Source: Eumeta japonica
Lineage: Eukaryota > Arthropoda > Insecta > Lepidoptera > Psychidae
Direction: 5' to 3'
Length of the DNA: 64,000 nt
Assembly (NCBI GenBank): GCA_005406025.1
Contig: BGZK01000002.1
Coordinates: 310,001-374,000, forward strand
Each line of letters starts with the position of its first letter. The stretch's first letter is position 1. Made by a program: the position numbers and the translations under genes. Shown here piece after piece: positions 10,360-20,699 of this stretch. The notes below the pieces were generated by a model, which was given only the letters and a program-made list of their open reading frames with translations, was not told the DNA's origin and did not search any database.

Positions 10360-11535
10360 AATAGGAATACTGATTAATTTAATGAATTCTAATAATCTTA
10401 TCAATATGACCAATTATTTGTTGGCTTTTGGGTCGAGTGTGTTTAATTACAACTTATATATCGTGTGTTTTTCTGTACTATTTATAAAAAAAAAAAAGAA
10501 ATAGCAAGCACCGTTGACTTTGACCTGAAAGGAAAAAAATGTATAGTTTGGCCCCTAATTAACGAATATCACACAGGTCCTTATTAAATTGGGGCATCTT
10601 TATCTGATCAAAATATACATAATAACTATAGAATTATGTCAGAAACTTTGCATAATTCTCATATTTTAGTTTATCTATTCCTACAAGTAAACATGTCCTT
10701 TAGTCTATTTTTTTTGTAACACAATACTCCGACTAGGTATTGACATACTGATTTTCACACAAGTATTTAATGCGATTTCGTACGACTTTGTTCAAATATT
10801 TAAAACTGAATAATATTTATTATTTAGTTACAGTATTTAAAATTTGTAACTCATATTTTTTTTTGTTTTCGAATAATTATTGATTTTTACACTTTTTGTA
10901 AGTACCTTAATAACTATCGGCGTTTTTTGGAAAATTGTCCATTATGCAAATATTTACTGATTTTTGAAATCATTCTTAAATATCATCTTAAACATTATTT
11001 TGATAGTATAGTTTCTGCAAATATCTTAATTTAAAAATTGATTAAATTCGACATTTATTTCATTGATTCTTTTGTAAAAAGCTCTGTCATTTTTCGGAAA
11101 AGAAGCATTATTAAAAGTTACTTCGAAATATAAGTTATCATTATACCAAGTTGCATCAGAATCCCTTTAATACTTTCTGCCTGATTTATGAGTACGAAGT
11201 CATAACGATTAAAAACAAATGTTTACGTTACATAAAACAAACTTAAACTGATAGTTACAACAATTCAAGGGAATGCAAACGAATAATTTGATTTGTGGTA
11301 AAAGTTATTAGGAGAGATTACTTATGATCCTTTTTCATGCACTTGCAATTAAATAAAAAACAAAAAATCTTAGACTAAAGAATATAGAAAAAGTTGTATA
11401 TTTTTTATAAATAATATAAGAATTACTTAATTTTTTTATATGAATTTTAAATAACATAAAACTTTGTTTCTTGAAAAAGGTTGCAAGGTACAAATTTATA
11501 ACTTTGATTGAATATTACAATTTAAATAGGTTCGT
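10360..11535. other. AT-rich intron-like region, nothing recognised
   Basis: This lies upstream of the Dscam-like exon in its own orientation. It is strongly AT-rich with many homopolymer runs. No exon, hairpin or repeat family was recognised. Confidence 0.5.
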
Positions 11536-11539
11536 TAGG

Positions 11540-11790
11540 GTGCAGGGCTCAAGACTGCATTCAGTTTTTTCCCGGGAAAAGTATCCCCAGGGCTCGCCGA
11601 TACGCAATTGGCGCGGCGTCGGGGCGCCACACTCGCTCCAAACGAAATACGGAGCACGTAGTGGGACACCGGACCCGACACGAGAGGCGCGCGTACCTAC
11701 TGGAGAGGTAGTGCGGGGAAGGGGGTTGGCGACAGCTACATCAGAGAATATTCACGTGTACTGTGCAATGTAAAAATAAATTTACAGTCG
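11540..11790. other. GC-rich block with initiator-like and donor-like motifs
   Basis: On the plus strand, an insect initiator-like TTCAGTT at about 11561 is followed by about 150 bases of CpG-rich sequence and then TGGAGAG|GTAGTG near 11700-11712, a plausible splice donor. A 100-codon frame (11471-11773) crosses it with no recognised domain. It could be an alternative non-coding first exon or a regulatory element. Confidence 0.3.
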
Positions 11791-11821
11791 CACATACCTA
11801 GCAGCATTTAGGCAAAAAAAA

Positions 11822-11925
11822 GGATCGATTCGACGGCGGACAACGCCGCGTGCTGTTCGAGGAACTCGTTTACGTTAAACGTCGCCGACTTTGATGGTCT
11901 CTTTGGATATACAGGTATTTAAGAG
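11822..11925. other. Short GC-rich block
   Basis: Contains CGACGGCGGACAACGCCGCG, then CGTTAAACGTCGCCGAC, and ends GATATACAG|GTATTTAAG, which resembles a splice donor. The plus-strand frame is open for about 34 codons but has no recognised similarity; the minus strand is also open. Function unknown. Confidence 0.25.
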
Positions 11926-11929
11926 CCCG

Positions 11930-12635
11930 GAAAAATTAATTATTTTGACCTGGTTAACGTTTTTTTTTTGAGTACCGATTGTAAAACGTAAAAATTGTAA
12001 TTGATGCTATTATTATTTAACCTATTAAACAATCTCAAATTAATTTTTTTACGTCCGATTTTACGGTGTTGTCTTGAATATATTGATGGATCTTTTTGAA
12101 AAATATATCTGACATTTTCGGTTTTTTTCGATCAGTTTTACCAAAGAATGTATCCATTAGTTTTTGAGAAATATATTAAATACGAGAATAGAATTTGAAG
12201 AAGTGAGGTACATAGTTTGTATCTCTTGAATGCAATTTTTCAAGTTTTTGATCTCGCAGTCGTTGTGGTGTAATTTCGGGTAAATGTTTTTTTGGGTCGC
12301 GTTCCTGATCTGATTGCCTTCCAATGTTCGATTAGCTCCTTTCATAGTCTTCATATAGTTATTCACATTCATTAAAAAATGTTGAAATATACGAGTTGTA
12401 AGACTCATAAATAGGAAATAGCATTGATTTCCATAACATTGAAATATCGATCGCTCAAGCATATCATTATGCATTATAGACGTAAACAAGAAACGAATTT
12501 TTTTATAAAAAAAACTACAAAAACTGTTTGTTAATATTTTTAAGTAAAATGATAATGATTTAATTGGTTACATATAATATTTAATCTGTGAATTAAATTA
12601 CAATATTATCTGATATTAATAAAAATAATTTATAT
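11930..12635. other. AT-rich spacer, nothing recognised
   Basis: A 110-codon minus-strand frame at 12157-12489 lacks recognisable domains and has the composition of the surrounding AT-rich DNA. Confidence 0.4.
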
Positions 12636-12639
12636 ATTT

Positions 12640-12985
12640 ACTTTTTTTCGCTGCCGTGTCTCGATGAACACGGGGCGTTCGCGGCGAGCGGCGCGCGCGG
12701 CCCGCTCCTCCGGACGCTCGCAATTTATTCAGAGCAATTTCGGCGGAATGAAAATATTTAATTTTCGTCCGAGGATCAGAATCGGCATTCGGGTCTCCGG
12801 GACGAGGCCACTTCCCGCCCAAATGAATTTGTAAAGGAAACAGCACTACGAATTTATTACGGCCGACGCACGCGGGCCGGCCGCGCCCGCCGCCGGCCCG
12901 CGCCGCCGGCCCGCGGCGTGACGGCGCGATTTCGGGAAACGGCGATTGCCGCAATGAGGAGAAATTCATATTTGACAATTCGGTG
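12640..12985. other. Very GC-rich block, candidate conserved non-coding element
   Basis: Nearly pure G+C at 12870-12930, flanked by AT homeodomain-like words (CGAATTTATTACGG near 12849, AAATATTTAATTTTCG near 12752) and by GGCGATTGCCGCAATG. Two minus-strand frames of 72 and 120 codons cross it but are arginine/proline/alanine-rich, as expected from composition. I infer a regulatory block. Confidence 0.4.
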
Positions 12986-13247
12986 AAATGATGGAATTAA
13001 ACAGGAAAAGATTCGAGCGCTGTCCAGGCTTGACCGGTTTCGAGCTTCGAGCTTCGAGCTCGAAACAGAAATCAAAATTTTCTAAAATTTTCTTTGCGTT
13101 GCTTAAGTTCATCAACATTTCACTCATATTATTGATAGGTTCAAAAAAATTTAGACAGTATATCCTTAAACAGACATTATTAAATTTAATTTGAGACTAC
13201 GATTTGGGAAAAATGGGGGAAAAAAACGCCTATCCCTCATTTCAACT

Positions 13248-13277
13248 GCGCCGAACGGCGCGTGCGTCGTTCGGCGC
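13248..13277. repeat. Inverted repeat, 10-bp arms
   Basis: GCGCCGAACG and CGTTCGGCGC flank a 10-base spacer inside the promoter-like CpG block. Confidence 0.8.
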
Positions 13278-13334
13278 CGTTAGGTTGCGTGCCATTAGGT
13301 TTCTTGCGGGCGCAGACTGGCATGCGCGGTTGAA

Positions 13335-13643
13335 TATAATCGCGCTCCGTCGGGCGCCCTTCAAAGTTTAGTCGGGCGGCGGAGAGGCGAGCGTAGTTCG
13401 AGCCCGCTGTGCCGCTCGGTGTGCGATCTGTGCAGCAGGAGCAGGCCGTTCAGACATTTTCGCTCATTAATCTTTTTTTCGAGGTGTAGTGTTTTTTGTT
13501 CTTCTATTTTCTTGTACGGTATCACTTTGTTCTTCGGAGTTAACATTTATTTGGAGATCGTGCGTGAAGGTTTAAGTCGCGGGCGCGAGCGCAGAATCAA
13601 CATACCGGCGTGCACGTATCATTGCGCATGCGCATTCCGGGAG
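13335..13643 (+). promoter_or_regulatory. Candidate promoter and non-coding first exon with strong donor
   Basis: A TATA-like TATAAT at 13335-13340 lies about 35 bases before an initiator-like TTTAGTCGG (A at 13370). The next 270 bases are CpG-rich and end in CGGGAG|GTAAAGT, a good match to a splice donor with GT at 13644-13645. A frame starting at 13419 is open across the donor but encodes nothing recognisable. The arrangement fits a transcription start with a 5' UTR exon on the plus strand, opposite to the Dscam-like exon. Without a downstream coding exon it stays a hypothesis; a conserved enhancer is the main alternative. Confidence 0.35.
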
Positions 13644-13684
13644 GTAAAGTGGGGCGGGTACCCGGCATGAGGAAGTGGCAATCG

Positions 13685-13716
13685 ACGAGAGCTAGCACGG
13701 GTTTGCTAGCTCTCGT
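13685..13716. repeat. Hairpin, 13-bp perfect arms
   Basis: ACGAGAGCTAGCA and TGCTAGCTCTCGT flank a six-base loop CGGGTT, just downstream of the candidate splice donor. Confidence 0.85.
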
Positions 13717-13724
13717 TCAGTTTT

Positions 13725-14335
13725 ATTAAGTTTCAAATGAGTATACGATTCATTAGATTACTTTCAATGAGATCATGTGGGACCCGAGTATCGAACTTTT
13801 TGTATCCCAGCTTGATTCAAATGGCTCAAAACTGTTTTGTAGACAATATTCAGCTCATTTGCTATGTTTTAAAAGCGAATATGCCTAATTTACTCTACTT
13901 TTTGCAAAATGGCATTGCTTTATTCATAATATGTCGGCCAGAGCGAGGTGCATCTTTGTTCATCATCTTCGAGGTTTATCTACCGCAGTAAAAACGCTTA
14001 AACCAGTTCTGTGTTACTCTTACTTACACTGCATTAGGTCCATTAATATTAGGATTTTTTTTCGCGGTCCCATTTTTCCCTTTTTGCAATAAAACTTCAA
14101 AATATATCGAATTTCTATGTTAGATTCACTCATTTTGACAGAAAAACAATAAAAAATGGCCGGACACCGCTTTTATGAGAACTATCGAGATACAAATAGC
14201 ACAATCAAAAAGATTTTACTGCAATTTCTTACTTATAGAACACGAAAAAACTTATTCGCCGAGCTAAGGTATCAAAACGAGCCATAAAATGCTTCTTACG
14301 AGTAAAAGAACCAAATGAAAAGCTTACAGGATTTC
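13725..14335. other. Spacer, nothing recognised
   Basis: An 84-codon plus-strand frame (13737-13991) has no recognised domain or splice context. Otherwise ordinary AT-rich DNA. Confidence 0.4.
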
Positions 14336-14339
14336 ATTC

Positions 14340-14425
14340 AATGTCTTAAGAAAACGGACACGCACGAGTAGGACTTGCACCATGAGAGCTTCGTACAAGC
14401 TTAATTATGTCAATAGATTTTGTTA
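14340..14425. repeat. Fragment of an ACGGAACCC-type dispersed repeat
   Basis: AAACGGACACGCACGAGTAG followed by GACTTGCACCATGAGAGCTTCGTAC resembles the 'GGACTCGC ... GGGTTCCGTAC' word of common lepidopteran repeats. It is short and decayed. Confidence 0.35.
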
Positions 14426-14459
14426 TTTTTTGATACCGATTCTGGCGAAATATTGGTCT

Positions 14460-14790
14460 CAGGACTTCCTACACTTGTAGCAAAAGCATACTGCGGCCAA
14501 CATGGTCACAGCACAGAAATGGGCCGACTCGACTTGTGAAATATCATTATCACAGAATACGGACTGATGTAACAGCTTCAGCTGTTGCGGTTCATTCAAT
14601 GCTTTAGAATTATAATGGCCCACTTCGCTTTCCCCTCTCCATCAGCTCGATCGCTCAGATAAACAATTTCCTACCAAGAGGCCGGTAACACACTGGCGAC
14701 TCCTCTGGGGTTGCGAGTGTCCTTGGACGGCGGTGAGCGTCCACTCTCTGATGTCGACTGCACGTTTGGTTCTCGTATATGTTCTTAAAA
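14460..14790 (-). repeat. Dispersed repeat family R1, copy 3
   Basis: Reverse orientation. Blocks in order: GCACAGAAATGGGCCGACTC, GAATACGGACTGATGTAACAG, CCCACTTCGCTTTCCCCTCT, AAGAGGCCGGTAACACACTG and GGACGGCGGTGAGCGTCCAC. The same order is seen in copies 2 and 7. Confidence 0.75.
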
Positions 14791-14794
14791 AAAA

Positions 14795-15645
14795 ATTGTT
14801 TTCTTTTTGAAATTTTTTTTGACCTTCTTTAACAAATTCCGAACTCTTGACATTCTTAAGTTTTCATAGAGGGAAGTTAAAAATGTTCTCTCATATATTA
14901 GTTTGCATCATATTTCACCAAATGTAAGTGTTGCTTATGTAGTCACAAAAAATATTTGTTTATGTGATATAACTATAAATTAATGATTTTCAATTAAGAA
15001 TCCTTTTTTCTAGCCAAATTTTATGATACTAGATCAATGGGAAGTGTACTATAGAATTTGATTCATTTGCGAGTTTAAATATACAAAGCATATAATGCAA
15101 TATTTGTACAACTCAGAATGCGCAGCGTTTGAGAGTGCTCTACTTTCGATATATGGCCATACCACAATTTCGCTATGCAAAATCGTTTTTGTACTCTAAG
15201 CTAAAGGTTAAATCCATATTATTTTTAATGTATAAATAACTAGAGACATTAAGTTTTAAAATTATTTTATTATAATAGTTTCAATTTAGATTACACAACA
15301 ATAAAGATAAATGAAAAATTATGTGGACCTACGTCTGTTGGCATGCGTCGGTGAGTCTTCACGTTTAAGAGAAAAGTAAGCATTGGATTAAGATAAATTG
15401 TATTAAATATTTTTTTAATTTTTTAAATATTTTTTAAATATGTTTTTATTCGTCATAAGGATGATCCCTATTGATGTTTGTTATTGAACTCACAACGGTG
15501 TAAAAGTTTTAACTAAGGCCGATCAAGTAGTCGGTTTTGTTTTTATTAAAGTTGTCGTCATTATTTTCATCTCTTTCTTATCACATGCATATGTGTGTAC
15601 TTTTATAAAGCTTTTTCGAACATGTTTTTATTATATTGATATGCG
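14795..15645. other. AT-rich spacer, nothing recognised
   Basis: No structure beyond AT richness and T runs. Confidence 0.45.
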
Positions 15646-15649
15646 GCCA

Positions 15650-16055
15650 TGAGGTCTTGGTGTATTTCCTACCTTGGTTACAATAAACGAAAAAGTTTTG
15701 CATTTATCTTCTAGATAGTGCTAATTTATAAAAAATTGTAAAAAAATCACATTTGTTTTACTGGATAGCGTTAAACTATGGCCTTTATTAGACCTAAGAT
15801 AGTACATAATTATTGTGTTTTAAAATGAACTTAGCATTGACTCGTGAACTTTTTTTATGTCGACTTAGAACTTTGATTTTTATATAGCACCAGAGATTCC
15901 GAGGACTTGAGATCTAAGTATTTGCTATTCATTTTAACTTCATATTTCCAAGCGTCCTTGAAAATAAAAGGTTTTGGCAGACAGACAGACAGACAACGAA
16001 GTAATCTTAAAAGAGTTTGCTTTTACGTTTTGGGATACGGAACCTTAAAAAGTAT
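15650..16055 (+). repeat. Dispersed repeat family R2, copy 2
   Basis: Shows GAGATCTAAGTATTTGC, a perfect GACAGACAGACAGAC run at about 15979-15994, and GGGATACGGAACCTTAAAAA at the end, in the order of copy 1 (2640-3090). Confidence 0.6.
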
Positions 16056-16074
16056 ATATCTTTATATATTTACA

Positions 16075-16300
16075 AGCTTTTCGTCCGCGGCTTTATCCGC
16101 GTTGTCATAGAATATATTCGTTCCTTTTTTTATGTAGATCAATCTTGCGCCGATCCCAGACTCAGCCCCGCTCTCGATGCCGATCCCAGCATTGCTACTG
16201 ATTTCGATCGCTTTCTTGATTCTAAACTCGAACGAAACTTGAACGAAACCATGGCAAGTGCCAGTAAGCTAGTAAATAGCGTAGCTTTCTATGAAAAAAA
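16075..16300 (+). repeat. Hexamer-like repeat family R3, copy 3 with conserved left flank
   Basis: Begins GCTTTTCGTCCGCGGCTTTA and GTCATAGAATATATTCGTTC, then CGATCCCAGACTC ... CCCGCTCTCGATGCCGATC. The left flank matches, inverted, that of the copy at 25870-26240 (GGGCGAAGCCACGGACAAAA). The right flank GCGTAGCTTTCTATGAA matches copy 2. This defines both edges of the family. Confidence 0.7.
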
Positions 16301-17035
16301 ATGTTTTTAATCGGTGTATTAGTTCGGTTAAATACTACAAAACATGCAGATGAAATCAAGGAAAAGTATTAGTAAATATATACCAACGCGCGCATATTCA
16401 AATGCAACGTTGCGTCAAAGTTTTAAAGTAATTGCTTACTATATTTTCGGAGATGTAAGATTTTGTAAAAACGAAAATTGACATTTGTATTAGTAGAGAT
16501 AAAAGCCCAAAGCACTCAAATCTACGATTTTTTTGAACCGGGGCAGAAATTTGATAGGGGCGCCCCCTCTCCAGGGTTTGAGATAAATTAAAAAAAAAAT
16601 CCCAAATTGGCATTTTTTATTATCAGGATAATAAGAACCCTTCAATTAATTTACAATCTTTATTGTCTATTAGCTAATAACTTTTTCATGTGCATATTAT
16701 AAAATTGTATATGTATAAAATATACATGTGTCACTCTTTTAAGCTGTCAAAAGTCTTTTTTGATTACATATTGCACTTTTCAAAGTTAATAAGTAAAGCT
16801 CCACCTATATAGTTACCATTTTCCACATGTATATAGATACTTTTTTATTTTTTTTCCAAAAATATAATATATCTATTTTAGAAGAAAAATCAAAACATTT
16901 TTGGAAGGAAAAATCATTAGAAACTATTTTTCAAATCATTTTTATCGGTACTTATTTATTATATTGTTAAATTCATAAAATTGAAATTCCCGCCACTAGA
17001 TCCTGCGAATAATCTGCTGTGCTGCAGCTGCTCGC
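16300..17035. other. AT-rich spacer, nothing recognised
   Basis: No gene or repeat recognised. A 71-codon minus-strand frame at 16398-16613 has no recognised domain. Confidence 0.45.
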
Positions 17036-17039
17036 AGAG

Positions 17040-17520
17040 CCAATTCAAATTCAAAATATCTTTATTTCATAAGTTATAAAATAACACTTGAAATACGTCA
17101 TAATTTTTTGCGAATTTACACTTTCCCGGCCGTTTGGAAGGCAGTTTTCCCTCAAAAAGAACGAGCAAGAAACTAAAGGGTAGCTCTTTTGTAATTTCAT
17201 CATGCACAGACAAAATAAATACGAAGTCATTAATGAACGAAATAGCCCGGTAAGAAGTCGAGCCGCTTACGTCCATGGATATTTGTCTTCTAAGTATTCG
17301 GAAATTGTGTTATACCCTTTTATATTGAGTGATTGTTTAATAATACTCTTAAATTTGTAGAAAGGTAAATCTTGTATATCCACAGAAACCCTATTTAATA
17401 TGTGCAAACAGAGCTCTGTAAATGAATTTGTGACTTTACACAGCCGATGAACATGTAAACTCAGTTTATTTTTATTTTTGTTATTGAGTTTATGTCAGTC
17501 ACTTTTCTTTCAAACATTTA
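17040..17520 (-). pseudogene. CR1/Jockey-like LINE, reverse transcriptase C-terminus and 3' tail
   Basis: On the minus strand from about 17490 to 17273 one frame reads through some 70 residues. It passes an HVHRLCKVTNSF-like segment, a DLPFYKFKSIIKQSL-like segment near 17370-17330, and ends KGYNTISEYLEDKYPW. The pattern 'LP...FK..IK..L...YY...EYL.D..W' is the usual C-terminus of CR1/Jockey-group LINE polyproteins. The 3' UTR follows and the element ends AAATAAAGATATTTTGAATT followed by a repeated TTTGAA tail, near 17040. The 5' part is missing, as expected for a 5'-truncated insertion. Related copy at 5216-5620. Confidence 0.78.
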
Positions 17521-18050
17521 TTATTTTTTTTTAATATAATAAATTTTCATAAATGAATTGGGATGCTAGAGTTAAAATTCTAATTTTCTTAAACGGCATT
17601 AGGTGGTAATAATATATACCATAAGATACATAATCGGTCTGCGAAACGCAACAACTCCAAAGTCAACAGGCGGACAATATTTGGAAAGCGAGCACATATC
17701 TCGGACAGGCTCCGAGCTCACGCAGGCTTTAAAGCAAATTATTATATGAAATTAGCCATAAAAATTATGTAGCTATAAAAATATGTAATCCTTAGTTCTC
17801 CGTTGGAGTTAAGCAGGGTGTAATCTAATGATGGTCATGAAAATGGGAATACAGGAAGCCACCCCAAGATCAGAGGCTGAGCATGGAAGCATGTATTTAT
17901 AATAAGAAAGACCCATTATAAGTAAATATTTATAGGACTTACACCTTCCGAGTATGTAGCTGTCGAAAACTGCTTTATAAGCGAACGATTCATCTACGAG
18001 GAAAATTTGTCACGAGGTCTTACTTTAATTTTCCGATAACTAAATAACAA
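17520..18050. other. Spacer, nothing recognised
   Basis: Mixed AT-rich DNA; a short higher-GC stretch near 17640-17720 has no recognised content. Confidence 0.4.
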
Positions 18051-18054
18051 TAAA

Positions 18055-18190
18055 CCGCACGTCCCGCCGCGAGCGCAAGCTTAGAGCTGTAAAAGGCTCC
18101 TGATTTGTCATTTTCATTCTAAGAACGGCGGGTCAACGAAACGCAAAGGTTGTACGTGTACGTATATTGAGGCTCGTATTCAAAAGACTT
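18055..18190. other. GC-rich block, candidate regulatory element
   Basis: CCCGCCGCGAGCGCAAGCTT followed by ATTTGTCATTTTCATTC and AACGGCGGGTCAACG. No open frame of interest. Confidence 0.3.
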
Positions 18191-18849
18191 CATAAATGGC
18201 CGGTCGATTATATTATGCATATTTTATTATTACAATGTTAGAAATATTGAAGATTTTAGATTCAATCACTTCAATTTTTTGTGTGTCATTTCCATTTTTT
18301 ATCGGTTGAGCATCTTAATAAAATTTAATACACTCTGTTTTTTTAATAAAAGGGAGACTCGTTCTTTAGGGTGATATCGTGTAAGTCGAAACAAAAACTA
18401 CTCGTGATTTTAAAGCACAATCGAGATGTATCTAACTTTGTGAAGAATCCATAAGTTTTAGTTTGTATTTAAGTTCAATAAAAATATCTAAGCAGAATTA
18501 AAATTAAAAATTCATGTCGTATTGTAACAGCACCCACATAGAAATATGCATGTTTTTGACTTTTATATCGGAAATACCTTCCATAGTGATGCGAATTTAT
18601 CGATTTCTAGTCTAGAATCCGCTTATCGGTTTTCGTTGGTTTGGTATTCTAGTATGCTCTGAAATATTTCAGTTGCAATCCGATTGTTTGTTGGCAAATT
18701 AACTGTCGGTAAACAGAAACATTTCGTATATCAACGATGAACGACCTGGTATTAAAGTATCATCTCTTTCCGAACGTCCAACTTATTGAGAATTTAGAGA
18801 TGATTAAGTTAATCTTGTTTATCGGAGTTTAGGTGAAATATCCTGAAAT

Positions 18850-19035
18850 CTTATCTTAAGAAGTTAGCAAGGACTATCATAAGTAACCGAACCCGCAGGC
18901 CTGCTGTGGCAAAGTTGAGAGCGCTCAGAATCCTCGCCGGGTCATTTTCGAAGTTTTCCCTCTCCTCGTAAGAATTTAACGAGTTCGAGCCGAGCTCGAT
19001 GCCGCTTAGTTTTATACGCGCGCCAGACGACATGA
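18850..19035. other. GC-rich block with open minus-strand frame, unrecognised
   Basis: A 60-codon minus-strand frame starts at 19033 (MSSGARIKLSGIELGSNSLN) and ends at 18851. It is not AT-biased like its surroundings and looks conserved to the eye, but I recognise no domain. It may be a conserved non-coding element, a repeat fragment, or a short exon. Confidence 0.3.
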
Positions 19036-19279
19036 CAGTGTAGGCTTTTTATAATCCCACAACTCCGTAAAAGTATTCGTTTGCTGTCGTGTAAACGTAC
19101 TCATTGCGTTCTTATTATTACTTTCAATCAAATATTTACTTTATCATAAGAACGGTGGTAATTCGGTTGTTGAGAGCGTTGTCTTCAAATCAGCGGCTAC
19201 CAGATTCGATACCGTCCAGTAGTAAATTGACCAATGAGTTATGTTAACACTAGTCATTTTTTTTTCTAAAAGACCGACA

Positions 19280-19500
19280 TCGCATTAAAAGTCTCCGGTG
19301 CTCGCTTTCAACTCCAGAGCAGTCCCTTTGCGGTTGTTTATGTCCATGGGTGTCCGTGACTGCCTACTATCTGGTCGGATATACGTTTCTTCAAAATCCT
19401 TTACAAATGTGTTCGCTCCGTGCCTCGGATAACACGTTAAGCCGCCGGCTCCGGAAGATGTCACCACGTCGATGGTCGCTATAAGGACAACTTCCGGTGT
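19280..19500 (-). repeat. Decayed dispersed repeat, possibly family R1-related
   Basis: CTCGCTTTCAACTCCAGAGC, TGTCCATGGGTGTCCGTGAC and TATCTGGTCGGATATACG resemble, inverted, the CATGGACATACAAACTCCAG region of the R1 copy at 56225. The assignment is weak because the other R1 blocks are missing. Confidence 0.4.
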
Positions 19501-20095
19501 TATTTCAACGCTGTTTCATTATGGTGACAATGATCGTTAGCAAAGCTCAGTCCAAACTGGGCCACCACGAAGTGCAGGAAATTTCAAGCGTCTCGATCTG
19601 AAAGATTGTGGGAGGACTTGCCGCAGAGAGAGTGATTATACACCTGGCAATATTCAACTACTATGCTATGTTTGATCGATAGAGGTAAATCTATTTTTTA
19701 AATCGAATGCAAGATATTAAAATAGAGTTCAATACATTGGTGAAAAATTAACAATATAAATTAAACAGTATAATTAAAGTAAACAGTAGAACATCTTTGC
19801 TTAAAAATTGTCTATAGAGTTGAGACAAGTCACACTATGAAGTTGTACGTTTTAGAGGTCTAACATTTTTATTGTTAAGATAATATTTAATGAGCTATAG
19901 TTTCTTGAATCTACTTGAACCTGATACTGTAATAGGCGAGTGAAATTAAAAATATCCGAGTGTTTACACTCCAAAAAAAAAAAAAAAAGAATTGGTTGCT
20001 TCTAACAAAATTGTGATTCCCGTAATCAAGTATCTTAATTCTATTCGAGCCTAACAAGATCTTAGACATTTCAAATAAGATGATTTTGATTGATT
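19500..20095. other. AT-rich spacer with an A run
   Basis: Contains a poly(A) run of 16 at about 19973-19988. Nothing else recognised. Confidence 0.45.
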
Positions 20096-20099
20096 ATCA

Positions 20100-20400
20100 T
20101 TATTCAATCGACTAGTCAACTGTATTGCTCTTATTATTATTAGTTAACTAAAGCAAGTTAGATCTTATTCAGTATGAATATGAAAAATGGCTATACCAAC
20201 TAATTTATCTTAACAAATTCAATTAATACTTAGTCAATATCAACAAGAAAATTATTATAATAACTAATTAAGTTTAATAAATTCATCTAAGACCATGATC
20301 AGTACCAACGTAGAAATGACTATAGTAATTGATTCAGCTTAATAGATTCCATTTAGAGCTTGTTATGTTTGAACCATATAATGTTTATTATGATCAAATT
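20100..20400 (+). repeat. Degenerate tandem repeat, units about 61-69 bp
   Basis: The phrases AGTATGAATATGAAAAATGG (20171), AGTCAATATCAACAAGAAAA (20232) and AGTACCAACGTAGAAATGAC (20301) each precede an ACTAATTTATCTTAACAAATTC-like stretch. Weaker units may lie on either side. Confidence 0.5.
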
Positions 20401-20496
20401 CATTTACTTGAATCAACTATGAAACTTGTATAACACTAATTAGTAATATAGTAATACTATAATGACAATTAAGTTATTCTTATTTAAATACACTAA

Positions 20497-20693
20497 GAGC
20501 CTTTCCCACCACCTCATTTTAAACCGGCTTTTAACAAAAAGTCACTTATAAAATTAGCTTTATGTTCCACGTTCTCCTTTTAACAGTTGTTATGACTAAG
20601 ACGCCGTTAAAAGTAGAACGTGGAATGCAAAACTAATTTTAAAAGTAACTTTTTGTTAAAAGTCAGTTTAAAAGTAGTTGATGGAAGAGGCCC
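20497..20693. mobile_element. Hairpin MITE, PIF/Harbinger-like, 197 bp
   Basis: Almost the whole element is a long imperfect inverted repeat. Left end GAGCCTTTCCCACCACCTCA, right end (inverted) GGGCCTCTTCCATCAACTAC, with arms running to TTCTCCTTTTAAC and its partner. Flanks are TAA on the left and TAT on the right, compatible with a decayed 3-bp TWA duplication. GGGC ends plus TWA suggest PIF/Harbinger; this superfamily call is an inference. Confidence 0.8.
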
Positions 20694-20699
20694 TATCGG

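Noticed and set aside
12157..12489. A 110-codon minus-strand frame
   Set aside because: AT-biased codons, Asn/Ile/Lys-rich, no motif and no splice signals.
12857..13075. Minus-strand frames in the very GC-rich block
   Set aside because: Ala/Arg/Pro-rich products of a GC run; overlapping frames on the same strand are equally open.
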